Origin: JANPCX01 sp966211815
GTDB taxonomy: Bacteria > Pseudomonadota > Gammaproteobacteria > Burkholderiales > Burkholderiaceae_C
Assembly (NCBI GenBank): GCA_966211815.1
Contig: CBIHOD010000008.1
Coordinates: 18,319-82,318, forward strand
Reading direction: 5' to 3'
Length of the DNA stretch: 64,000 nt
Shown here: piece after piece, positions 34,843 through 42,887 of the stretch
How the letters are laid out: each line of letters opens with the position of its first letter
Position numbering within the stretch: the first letter of the stretch is position 1
Program-made: the position numbers and the translations under genes
Notes under the pieces: model-generated
The model's database searches: none
What the model was told of the DNA's origin: nothing
Seen by the model: only the letters and a program-made list of their open reading frames with translations

Positions 34843-35351
34843 CACTCTCGGGCCGGGTCGCCGCCGCCGCCCAGCCGCGCCAGCGCGTCCCCCGCCACCC
34901 GGCAGACGCGCCAGTCCGGCATCACCGTGGCGCCGAGGCTTTCGTAGAAACGGATGGCCGGCTCGTTCCAGTCCAGCACGCTCCACTCGAAACGCCCGCA
35001 GCCGCGCTCGTGGGCCAGCTTGGCCAGGTGCGCCATCAGGGCCTTGCCCGCGCCATGCCCGCGGGCCTCGGCTTTCACATAGAGGTCTTCCAGGTAAAGG
35101 CCCCGCCGCGTCAGGAAGGTGGAGTAGTTGTGGAAGAACAGCGCGTAGCCGGCGGCCTGGCCCCGCAGCTCGGCGATGACGCATTCGACGGCGGGGCGTT
35201 CGCCGAAGAGGTCGTCCGCCAGGCGTTCCGCGGAGGCGTCGAGCAGGTGGGTCAGCCGTTCGTATTCCGCCATCTCGTGGATCATGGCCAGGACGGCCGG
35301 AACGTCGGCGGGTTGGGCGGGGCGGATGTCCAGGGGCTGGGTCGGGGGCAT
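34818..35351 (-). CDS. GNAT-family N-acetyltransferase
   Basis: A 177-residue acetyltransferase with acetyl-CoA motif A (DLYVKAEARGHGAGKALMAH) and motif B (LDWNEPAIRFYESLGATVM). The layout resembles diamine/thialysine acetyltransferases of the SSAT group. ATG 35351 has GGAG eight bases upstream; an ATG five codons earlier (35366) is possible. Confidence 0.88.
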   Translation of the reverse strand: MPPTQPLDIRPAQPADVPAVLAMIHEMAEYERLTHLLDASAERLADDLFGERPAVECVIAELRGQAAGYALFFHNYSTFLTRRGLYLEDLYVKAEARGHGAGKALMAHLAKLAHERGCGRFEWSVLDWNEPAIRFYESLGATVMPDWRVCRVAGDALARLGGGGDPARECQRSPTGA

Positions 35352-35508
35352 GTTTCTTCTCTCCATCTGATGGCCGCGCTTCGGTTGGTTCGCTCGGCCG
35401 ACGTTCGTCGCAGGGCAGGTGCGCGGCGAGAAGTCGGATTTTGCTTCGCCCGTTCGGGCCCCCGCGGGCATCCCGGCCGGGGTTGGCAGGCCCAATAGCC
35501 GCTACGAA

Positions 35509-36432
35509 TCAAACGACGGGGTTCTGCGCCGAACCACGCGCCTGGATGAAGATGCGCCGGATCACCGGGAAGCGCGCCTGCACCGACCGCTCGACCTCGC
35601 CGGTCGCGCCCGACGCCGCCGCGAGCGTCGTGCCGTCCCGGAAGTGCAGGTCCAGCGCCAGCAGCGCTTCCTCGCGGCCGATGTACATCGACAACGGCCG
35701 GCCCACGGCCTCGACGCCCGGCTGGCGCAGCGCGATCGCCCGGATCTCGGCGGCGGTTTCCGGGCGTATGCCTTCGCCGATCAGCAGGCCGCGCGCTTGG
35801 CCCACCAGCAGCACCGCCACGCCTGCGAGCAACAGGCCGATGACCACCGACGCCAGGCCGTCGAGCACGGGCAGGCCCAGCCGGTGGCTCGCATACACGC
35901 CCGCGGCCGCCACGGCCAGGCCGAGCAGCGCGGCGGCGTCTTCCGCCAGCACGGTGTAGGTGGTGGGGTCTTTGCTGCCGCGCAGCGCTTTCCAGAACGG
36001 CCGGCCGGCCGCCTCTTTCATGAACTGGCGCAGCGCGATGGCGAAGCTGGCGCCTTCGAAGCAGGCGGCGGCGCCGAGCACGATGTAGTTCCACAGCGGG
36101 TCTTGCAGCGCTTGCGGCCGGCGCATGTGCGCGACGCCTTCGTACAACGACACGCCGCCGCCGATGCCGAAGATCAGCACCGCCACGATCAGGCTCCAGA
36201 AGTAAAGCTCTTTGCCGTGGCCGAACGGGTGTTCCGGCGTGGCGGGGCGCTCGCTGAGCCGGATGCCGACGAGCAGGAGAAGGCCGTTGCCGGTGTCCAC
36301 CGCCGAATGGATGCCTTCGGACAGCATCGCCGAGCTGCCGGTGACGCCGGCGACGGTGAACTTGGTGACGGTGATCGCCACATTGGCGGCGATGGCGCCG
36401 TAGATGGCGATCGGCGATCCGGCGGCGGCCAT
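35509..36432 (-). CDS. cation diffusion facilitator (CDF) metal exporter
   Basis: A 307-residue inner-membrane antiporter for divalent metals. About six membrane segments; metal-site motifs H42xxxD46 (SEGIHSAVDTGN) in the second helix and LAEDAAALLG in the fifth, then a short cytoplasmic domain with LDLHFRDG. The HxxxD pattern differs from the zinc-type DxxxD/HxxxD set, so the preferred metal is uncertain. Confidence 0.9.
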   Translation of the reverse strand: MAAAGSPIAIYGAIAANVAITVTKFTVAGVTGSSAMLSEGIHSAVDTGNGLLLLVGIRLSERPATPEHPFGHGKELYFWSLIVAVLIFGIGGGVSLYEGVAHMRRPQALQDPLWNYIVLGAAACFEGASFAIALRQFMKEAAGRPFWKALRGSKDPTTYTVLAEDAAALLGLAVAAAGVYASHRLGLPVLDGLASVVIGLLLAGVAVLLVGQARGLLIGEGIRPETAAEIRAIALRQPGVEAVGRPLSMYIGREEALLALDLHFRDGTTLAAASGATGEVERSVQARFPVIRRIFIQARGSAQNPVV

Positions 36433-36490
36433 GATGCGTCGTCGGCTGGGTGCTGGCGGCCCGCGGCGCGTTCAGCGCGTCGCCATGCCT

Positions 36491-39082
36491 TCACTGCGCC
36501 GCCGGCAGCGCATAGGCGATCACGTGGTCGCCCGCCCTGGTGCCGAGCGAACCGTGCCCGCCCGCCGCCACCACCAGGTATTGCCTGCCGTCGCCGCCCA
36601 TGAAGGTCATCGGCGTGGCCTGCCCGCCGGCCGGCAGCCGGGCCCTCCAAAGCTCGCGGCCGGTGGACAGCTCGTAGCCGCGCACGTAGTTGTCCAGCGT
36701 GCCAGAAAGGAAGGCCACGCCGCCGGCCGTGGCGATCGGCCCGCCCAGGTTGGGCACGCCCATGCGGAACGGCAGCGGCAGGGGCGACAGGTCGCGCACC
36801 GTGCCGTTGCGGCGCATGTAGGCCACCTGCCCGGTCGCCAGGTCGACGCCCGCGACGTGGCCCCACGGCGGCTGCTGGCAAGGCAGCCCCAGCGGCGATG
36901 TGAAGGCGGACAACTTGACGGCGAAGGGCGCGCCGAAGTTCTCGTTCAGCGAAGGCAGGCTGTCGTCGGGCCGCGCCTTGCCTTGCACCACCAGGCTGGT
37001 GTTGTCGGGCCGCGGCACGAGCTGGGACCGGAACGCCAGGTAGGTCGGCGTGAGGAAGGCGACCTGCCTGTCGGGGTCGACCGCGATGCCGCCCCAGTTG
37101 AAGACGCCGAAGTTGCCGGGATAGACCACCGTGCCCTCCTTGCTCGGCGGCGTGAAGCGGCCTTCGTAGCGCATGCGCTTGAGGGCGATGCGGCAGCCCA
37201 TCTGGTCGAACCAGGTGGCGCCCCACATCGACGCGCCGGTGAGCGGCGGCGGGTCGAAGCTCAAGGCCGACACCGGCTGGGTGGGCGAGGTGCGGTCCCC
37301 GGCCACGGCGCCCCGCGGCGCCGGGCGCTCGGCCACCGGCAGCAGCGGGCGGCCGTCGCGGCGGTCCAGCACGAAGATTTCGCCCTGCTTGGTGGCCTGC
37401 ACCAGGGCCGGCACGCGTGCCCCGTCCACGGTCAGGTCGAGCAGGCTCGGCTGGGCCGGCACGTCGTAGTCCCACAGGTCGTGGTGCACGGTCTGGAACA
37501 CCCAGCGCTCCCGCCCGGTAGCCAGGTCGAGCGCGACGACCGACGACGAACGGGCTTCCACCTCCGGCGCGCGGCCGGCGCCCCATTGGTCGGGCGGCTG
37601 GTTGCCCATGGGCACATAGACCATGCCCAGGGCCTCGTCGACGGCCGAGATCGACCAGCTGTTGGGCGTGCTCTGCGTGTAGGTCTGGCCCGCCGGCAAG
37701 GGCTCGGTGCGCTCCGGGCGGCCGGGGTCCCAGTTCCACACCAGCTCGCCGGTGCGCGCGTCGAACGCCCGGACCACGCCCGACGGCTCGGTGGTCGACA
37801 CGTTGTCGAGCACCGTGCCTCCGACGACCACCAGCCCACGCGCCACCACCGGCGGGGAAGTCGAGTAATAACCGCCGAGCCGCACGTTGGGCATGCCGCG
37901 CCAGAGGTCGACCTGCCCGGTGCCGCGGCCGAAGTCGCGGCACACCGCCCCGCTCGCGGGGTCGAGGGCGATCAACCGGCCGTCGGCCGTGGGCATGAAG
38001 AGCTTCGCGCCGCAGTGGTCGACGGCCGGACCGTCGGTGGCGGCGATGGGGAGCTGGGGCGCCGACGCGGCGTCCGGCGGCGCCGCTGCGGCTTGGGTGG
38101 TTGCGTCGGCCTGCGTTGGTGCCGACGCCGACGCCGAGGCCGGCGCCGCGGGCGCCCCGTCCTGCGCCCCGGTGCCCGGGTCGTACGCCAGGCCGCGGCA
38201 AGTCAGGTGCTGCAGCGCCAGACCGCTGCGGATGCGCGGGTCATAGCGCCACGCCTGCCGGCCGGTCGTCGCTTCCAGCGCGATCACCTGCTGGTGCGGC
38301 GTGCACAGGAACAGCCGGTCGCCGACCTTGAGCGGCGTGACCTCGAAGGTGGTCTCTTCCGGATCGCCGGCGCGGCCCCTCAGGTCGCCGGTCCGGAACT
38401 CCCAGGCCACCTGCAGCTTGCCCACATTGCCGGGCGTGATCTGCGCCAGTGGAGAGAAACGCTGGCCCAGGCCGGTGCGCCCATAGGCCCGCCATTCGCC
38501 CGCGGGCATTTGCGGCGCGGCGTCCGCCCCGCCCGCTGCGCCCGCGTCCGAAGCGGACGCCGTGGGCGCCAGCGCGGCCGACGCCAGCACGCCCTCTTTC
38601 TGGTGCGGATCCACCATCCAGCTCGCCACCGCCATCCCGACGAAAAGCAGCAGCGACAAGCCCAGCACCGTGCGCCCGGCCGGCCAGCGCGCCGCCCGGG
38701 CCCCGCCCAAGGCCGGCCGCGAGGCATCGACGGCGTCCCCGGCCCGCAGGCGGCGCGCGACGGGAGGCAACAGCGCCCACAACCCCAACAGGAAGGGCAC
38801 GTCGCAGCGAATGGCCACGGCCCACCAGTCCAACCCAGACTCCCACAGCGACCAGGCGATGGTGGCGAGCAACAACAGCGCCAGCGTCCACCAGGCCAGC
38901 GCGCTGGCGCGGGCGGTGAACCGCGCGGCCAGCAACAGCAAGACGCCGGCGCCGAGGTAGAACCACGATCCGCCCAATCCCGCGAGCCAGGCGCCGCCTG
39001 CCGCCAGGGTCAGGGCCATGAGGCCCATCAGGAAAGCGGTGGCCTGCAGCATGGCGGAGCGCGGGGTGGGCTGGCGAGTCAT
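36491..39082 (-). CDS. membrane-bound PQQ-dependent dehydrogenase, glucose/quinate/shikimate family
   Basis: An 863-residue quinoprotein oxidising a sugar or polyol in the periplasm and reducing ubiquinone. About five N-terminal membrane segments (residues 12-155) are followed by the eight-bladed PQQ domain with WRAYGRTGLGQRFSPLAQIT, TPHQQVIALEATTGRQAWRY, QTVHHDLWDYDVPAQPSLLD and GHGSLGTRAGDHVIAYALP. No cytochrome c domain is present. An Ala/Pro/Ser-rich insertion at about residues 304-347 is unusual for the family and accounts for most of the extra length compared with the roughly 800-residue Gcd. The start could be the Met at residue 11. Confidence 0.93.
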   Translation of the reverse strand: MTRQPTPRSAMLQATAFLMGLMALTLAAGGAWLAGLGGSWFYLGAGVLLLLAARFTARASALAWWTLALLLLATIAWSLWESGLDWWAVAIRCDVPFLLGLWALLPPVARRLRAGDAVDASRPALGGARAARWPAGRTVLGLSLLLFVGMAVASWMVDPHQKEGVLASAALAPTASASDAGAAGGADAAPQMPAGEWRAYGRTGLGQRFSPLAQITPGNVGKLQVAWEFRTGDLRGRAGDPEETTFEVTPLKVGDRLFLCTPHQQVIALEATTGRQAWRYDPRIRSGLALQHLTCRGLAYDPGTGAQDGAPAAPASASASAPTQADATTQAAAAPPDAASAPQLPIAATDGPAVDHCGAKLFMPTADGRLIALDPASGAVCRDFGRGTGQVDLWRGMPNVRLGGYYSTSPPVVARGLVVVGGTVLDNVSTTEPSGVVRAFDARTGELVWNWDPGRPERTEPLPAGQTYTQSTPNSWSISAVDEALGMVYVPMGNQPPDQWGAGRAPEVEARSSSVVALDLATGRERWVFQTVHHDLWDYDVPAQPSLLDLTVDGARVPALVQATKQGEIFVLDRRDGRPLLPVAERPAPRGAVAGDRTSPTQPVSALSFDPPPLTGASMWGATWFDQMGCRIALKRMRYEGRFTPPSKEGTVVYPGNFGVFNWGGIAVDPDRQVAFLTPTYLAFRSQLVPRPDNTSLVVQGKARPDDSLPSLNENFGAPFAVKLSAFTSPLGLPCQQPPWGHVAGVDLATGQVAYMRRNGTVRDLSPLPLPFRMGVPNLGGPIATAGGVAFLSGTLDNYVRGYELSTGRELWRARLPAGGQATPMTFMGGDGRQYLVVAAGGHGSLGTRAGDHVIAYALPAAQ

Positions 39083-39594
39083 GGCAGGAAGTGGGGCTGT
39101 GTGGGGGCGGGGCGGGCAGGATGGTCGGACGCATCCCGCGTTGCGAACGGAATGTCCGGGGATGTCGATCCCGGTCCGTGGGCGCGTGGGGCAAGCGGGG
39201 TGCCGGACGTCGCGTGGCCGGAATGCGGGACTTCGCGGGCGGCGAAGGGGGGCCGACGCGTCACCGCCCCGGAAAATATTGCCGGAAAGGCTGTCAGGTT
39301 TTCCCGATGCGGCATCGGGATGGGGCGCAGGCTTTCCCGCGGCGACGGTTCCACGCGCCGGCCGGCCATGGACCAGGTGACTGGCACCTTCGCCCCCCGG
39401 CGGCGGTGCCTACCGCCAGACCGTGGCCAAGTCGGCGCGGCCCATGAGGGGGCTGGGCTTGCAACCGGTCCCACCGGCTGCCGGAACCGGATGGCCGCGA
39501 GGGATCCGCGCGCGGTGGTGCCGCAACCGATGGGAATGGGCGGGGGGCGCCCAGCCCGGCCCGGGCACCGGGCCGCGGGGTGGCGCCGCCTCCG
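39083..39594. other. 512-bp gap between the dehydrogenase and a chemoreceptor
   Basis: No credible gene seen; the frames here lack ribosome sites and family features. It contains the dehydrogenase promoter region and a perfect 8-bp hairpin TCCCGATG/CATCGGGA at 39302-39320 with a CGG loop, flanked by TTTT on the left. The hairpin is not followed by T residues in either direction, so it looks more like an operator than a terminator. Confidence 0.5.
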
Positions 39595-41139
39595 TCAGGT
39601 CTTGAACACCTGCACCGCCTGGACCAGGTGATCCGCCTGGTGCTTGAGGCTCTCGGCGGCCCCGGCGCTTTGTTCGACCAGGGCGGCGTTGCGCTGGGTC
39701 ACCTGGTCGAGTTGGGCGATGGCATCGCTGACTTGGCCGATGCCGGTGCTTTGCTCGACGGTGGCGGCGCTGATCTCGCTGATGAGGTCGGCCACACGCT
39801 TGACGTGGTGCACGATGTCGTTCATCGACGTCCCGGCCTCGCTGACCAGCCGCGTCCCGGCTTCCACCGTCTCGGCGCTCGCCGCGATCAGGCTCTTGAT
39901 CTCGCGCGCGGCTTCCGCCGAGCGCTGCGCCAGCAGGCGGACTTCGCCCGCCACGACCGCGAAGCCGCGGCCTTGCTCGCCCGCACGCGCCGCTTCGACG
40001 GCCGCGTTCAACGCGAGGATGTTGGTCTGGAAGGCGATGCCGTCGATCACGCCGATGATTTCGGAGATCTTGTTCGAACGGTGGTTGATCGCTTCCATGG
40101 TGCTCACGACCTGGCCCACCACTTCGCCGCCGCGCGCCGCGGCTTCGCTGGCGGAGCCGGCCAGCTGGTTGGCCTGGCGGGCGGTGTCGGCGCTCGCGCG
40201 CACGGTGCCGGCGAGCTCTTCCATCGAAGCGGCCGTCTGCTGCAGGTTGCTCGCCTGCTCTTCGGTGCGCTGGCTCAGGTCGACATTGCCGGCGGCGATC
40301 TGCGACGAACCCGTCGCGATCGAATCGCTGCCGTCGCGCACGGCCGAGACGACCTTCACGAGGCTCGCGTTCATGTGGGCCAGCGCCTGCAACAGCCGGC
40401 CGGTCTCGTCCGAGCGGGTCACGGCGACATGCGACGTGAGGTCGCCCGAGGCGACCGTTTCCGCGAGTTTGACGGCCTCGTTGATGGGGCCGGTGATGCT
40501 GCGGCTGATCCACAAGCTCAGGCCGACCGCCGCGGCCAGGGCCATGAGGGAGCCGACGAGCTGGATGCCCATGTTGAGCCGGCGGATGCCCGCGGCCTCG
40601 GCCGCGCGGACGGCCAAGAGGTCGCGTTCCGTTTTGTCGAATTCCGATTGGAGCGCCCGGAAGCCGTCCATCGCGGCCTTGTCGGCGCCGTCGCCGAACG
40701 CGGCCACCAACTGCTCCGTCGTCTGCGAACCGGCCGTCACGTCCTTGCGGAGCTGGATCATGCGCTGGGCGGCCGCGACGAATTCGGCTTCCTTGGCCTT
40801 CATGTCCGCGAGGCGCTTCTGCTGGCTGGGGTTGTCGCTCGTGAGTTGTTTCGCTTCGTTCCAATGGGCCTCGAATGCCGCCAGCCCGCCCTGGTAGGGT
40901 TCGAGGTATTGGTCTTTGCCGGCGAGCAGGAAGCCGCGGGCGCCGGTCTCCATGTTGACCATCGACTGGAGCATCCGTTCGCCCGTGGCGAGCACCATGT
41001 AGGTGTGGACTGTCCTTTCTTCCGCTACGGCCAGCTTGGCGCCGCTGGAATAAGCGCTCCAGACGACCAGGAGGAAGACGGTGATGACGGCGCCGAAGGC
41101 CAGGGCGAGGCGACGACCGATGGACAGGTTGGAAAACAT
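39595..41139 (-). CDS. methyl-accepting chemotaxis protein (CHASE3-like sensor)
   Basis: A 514-residue chemoreceptor starting MFSNLSIGRRLALAFGAVIT. A first membrane segment (about residues 12-34) leads to a periplasmic helical sensor with METGARGFLLAGKDQYLEPY, the CHASE3 signature, then a second membrane segment near 190-210, HAMP, and a signalling domain with the classical tip AFQTNILALNAAVEAARAGE and QRSAEAAREIKSLI. No adjacent che genes. The ATG at 41139 is preferred over a 61-codon basic extension. Confidence 0.94.
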   Translation of the reverse strand: MFSNLSIGRRLALAFGAVITVFLLVVWSAYSSGAKLAVAEERTVHTYMVLATGERMLQSMVNMETGARGFLLAGKDQYLEPYQGGLAAFEAHWNEAKQLTSDNPSQQKRLADMKAKEAEFVAAAQRMIQLRKDVTAGSQTTEQLVAAFGDGADKAAMDGFRALQSEFDKTERDLLAVRAAEAAGIRRLNMGIQLVGSLMALAAAVGLSLWISRSITGPINEAVKLAETVASGDLTSHVAVTRSDETGRLLQALAHMNASLVKVVSAVRDGSDSIATGSSQIAAGNVDLSQRTEEQASNLQQTAASMEELAGTVRASADTARQANQLAGSASEAAARGGEVVGQVVSTMEAINHRSNKISEIIGVIDGIAFQTNILALNAAVEAARAGEQGRGFAVVAGEVRLLAQRSAEAAREIKSLIAASAETVEAGTRLVSEAGTSMNDIVHHVKRVADLISEISAATVEQSTGIGQVSDAIAQLDQVTQRNAALVEQSAGAAESLKHQADHLVQAVQVFKT

Positions 41140-41287
41140 GGGCGGTGCTCCTGAATTGCATGGCGAGGCAGCTGCGCAGCGGCCGCCCCCAAGCCGCCTT
41201 CGCCAGCGGCTCCGCCGGGTTATCGACGAGCCGAACTCAAACTGAAACGCCGGACGGATGGACGCCGGCCGCCGACGGGGTTTCCGC

Positions 41288-41563
41288 TCAGTATGTTTTT
41301 CGGCTCGAAGACCGGTGCCCACCGCCCTCAGCCAGCCCGGTCAATCCGCTCAAGAAACCCGCCGCGTCCACCTCCAAGGCCTGGCAAACGTCCACGAACT
41401 CGATCACGTCCAGCCGCCGCTCGCCCGTCTCGTACTTGCTGACGAAGGATTGGGGCTTGTCGAGTTTGGCCGCCAGGTCCTGTTGGGTGATGCCGGCTTC
41501 TTCGCGGGCGGCGCGCAGGCGTTGCCTCAGTTCGAAGCCGCGGGGGGAGTGGAGGGTTTTCAA
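41288..41563 (-). CDS. small XRE-family HTH regulator
   Basis: A 91-residue Cro/CI-type DNA-binding protein: LRQRLRAAREEAGITQQDLA, then KLDKPQSFVSKYETGERRLD and a third-helix hydrophobic core. Only the HTH and a Gly/Ser-rich tail are present. An imperfect palindrome upstream (41601-41629) suggests autorepression. Confidence 0.88.
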   Translation of the reverse strand: MKTLHSPRGFELRQRLRAAREEAGITQQDLAAKLDKPQSFVSKYETGERRLDVIEFVDVCQALEVDAAGFLSGLTGLAEGGGHRSSSRKTY

Positions 41564-41600
41564 CTGCGGGGAGGGCTGGTTGACTCCCTTGCATGAAAAC

Positions 41601-41629
41601 CCGAGTTAGGATACAAACCCAAATCGGGA
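41601..41629 (-). promoter_or_regulatory. candidate promoter/operator of the first XRE gene
   Basis: CCCGAGTT (41601-41608) and AAATCGGG (41622-41629) form 8-bp arms with one mismatch. Between them the gene strand reads TATCCT (41609-41614), a -10-like box. A repressor bound here would block the promoter. Confidence 0.4.
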
Positions 41630-41724
41630 TACGCGGAGGCAGGGCGGGGACATGGCGAGACGGGGCCTGGCGCGATCCGCGCGGGCCGTGCGGGCCGTGG
41701 ACAGGCCGGGTTACATCCGGCGAC

Positions 41725-42015
41725 TCAACCGGGTTTTTTGAAGGTGGTTGCTTTCTTTACAGCTTTGGCTTCTTTGGCATACCGGGCCAAGGTAGTCTCC
41801 AGCAGTTCCGGTAGCTCGGCACCCAGGCCATCCGCGATCTTGAGCAGCACGCTGAGCGAGGGCTGGTTCCGCGCCAGCTCCAGCTTGGCGATGAAGGTGC
41901 GGTTGACTTGGCAGCGGAAGGCGAGTTCTTCCTGCGAGATTTCCAGGTCGCTTCGCCTGGCCTTCAATTCGGCGGCGAAAGCTTTCATCAGGTCTGGGTT
42001 TTGGCTTGAGCGCAT
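41725..42015 (-). CDS. second XRE-family HTH regulator
   Basis: A 96-residue HTH protein: LKARRSDLEISQEELAFRCQ and NRTFIAKLELARNQPSLSVL, with a basic C-terminal tail (AKEAKAVKKATTFKK). The start could instead be the Met at 41988. It lies divergent from the unrecognised gene at 42114 across a 98-bp gap of low GC content, where a regulator of the accessory pair might bind. Confidence 0.85.
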   Translation of the reverse strand: MRSSQNPDLMKAFAAELKARRSDLEISQEELAFRCQVNRTFIAKLELARNQPSLSVLLKIADGLGAELPELLETTLARYAKEAKAVKKATTFKKPG

Positions 42016-42113
42016 CGGGTTCAATGTGCGATTGATGAACCATTTACACACCCGCTTATGTGGTACAAAATCGCTTTCGCGAAACGCCTCCAAACACAGC
42101 AGTAGAGCTGCGG

Positions 42114-42887
42114 ATGAAGCAAAAGAAACTTCCTGAGACAAAGCCGTTGACGCGCCTGTGGCACTGGCTCACCGGCTCTTCCATCGTGGACCTGGCCACG
42201 GCGAAGGCACCCAAGCCGGGCGGCAAGCCCGCCGCCCCTCGCAACAAGCTGCGCCGCTCGCACAGCCGCCGCTTCCCCATCCCCGTCATCCAGCTGGCGG
42301 CGCTGACGCAGGCGTTGAACAGCGAGGGCGCGCGGCCCCATCTGCCCAACCTGTTGGTGGTGGAGCAGACGCTGCTGTGCGTGTCGGGCGGCAACGACCT
42401 GGCGGCGGTGCCCGATTTCGTGTTGGAGCGGGCGCGGCTGGAGTTGCAGCGCCTGGCCACGTTCCAGCGGTCGAAGGCCTTGCAGGCGTTCGACGAGGCG
42501 ATCGGGCAGCAGGTGCGGCGCAACGAACAGGCGCAGCAGGCCTTGTCGTCGTCGCAATTCGAATTGGATGAAGACGACGCTCCGCGGCAGGCGGCGGGCC
42601 GCGGGGCCTCGAAGGGCGGCCGCACCCTGACGGCTTCTTCTTCGGCCGCGGCCTCCTCATCGGGCGATGGCGAAGGGGATTTCGAAGACACCCTGCCATC
42701 TCAGTTGGACGACGACGAAGGCGACGCCGTGGTGGTGGACGACGACACCGACGGCGCTGACGAGGCCGCCGGGATGCGAGCGCCGCCGTTGCCGCCCGCG
42801 CCGCGGCACCACCAGGCGCTGCACCACCGACAGCAGCAATCCCAACAAGCGTCGCCGCGGGCCCGGCGGCTTCTGCCGATGCCATGA
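42114..42887 (+). CDS. unrecognised protein with acidic low-complexity tail
   Basis: A 257-residue protein with no family I recognise. The first 150 residues look folded (TRLWHWLTGSSIVDL, FPIPVIQLAALTQALNSEGA, ARLELQRLATFQRSKALQAF), mostly helical. The C-terminal third is disordered: a Ser/Ala run, an acidic stretch (DDDEGDAVVVDDDTDGADEA), then Pro/His/Gln-rich sequence. A GTG at 42060 is an alternative start. It overlaps the VgrG-like gene by 4 bp, so the two are coupled; a chaperone, adaptor or effector role next to a spike protein would be a guess. Confidence 0.6.
   Translation: MKQKKLPETKPLTRLWHWLTGSSIVDLATAKAPKPGGKPAAPRNKLRRSHSRRFPIPVIQLAALTQALNSEGARPHLPNLLVVEQTLLCVSGGNDLAAVPDFVLERARLELQRLATFQRSKALQAFDEAIGQQVRRNEQAQQALSSSQFELDEDDAPRQAAGRGASKGGRTLTASSSAAASSSGDGEGDFEDTLPSQLDDDEGDAVVVDDDTDGADEAAGMRAPPLPPAPRHHQALHHRQQQSQQASPRARRLLPMP

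Noticed and set aside
36491..39082. Alcohol dehydrogenase with cytochrome c domain
   Set aside because: There is no CXXCH motif and the N-terminus has about five membrane segments, which fits the glucose/quinate type.
36404..39631. Plus-strand frame of over 1000 codons
   Set aside because: Antisense to the PQQ dehydrogenase, whose domain structure is unambiguous.
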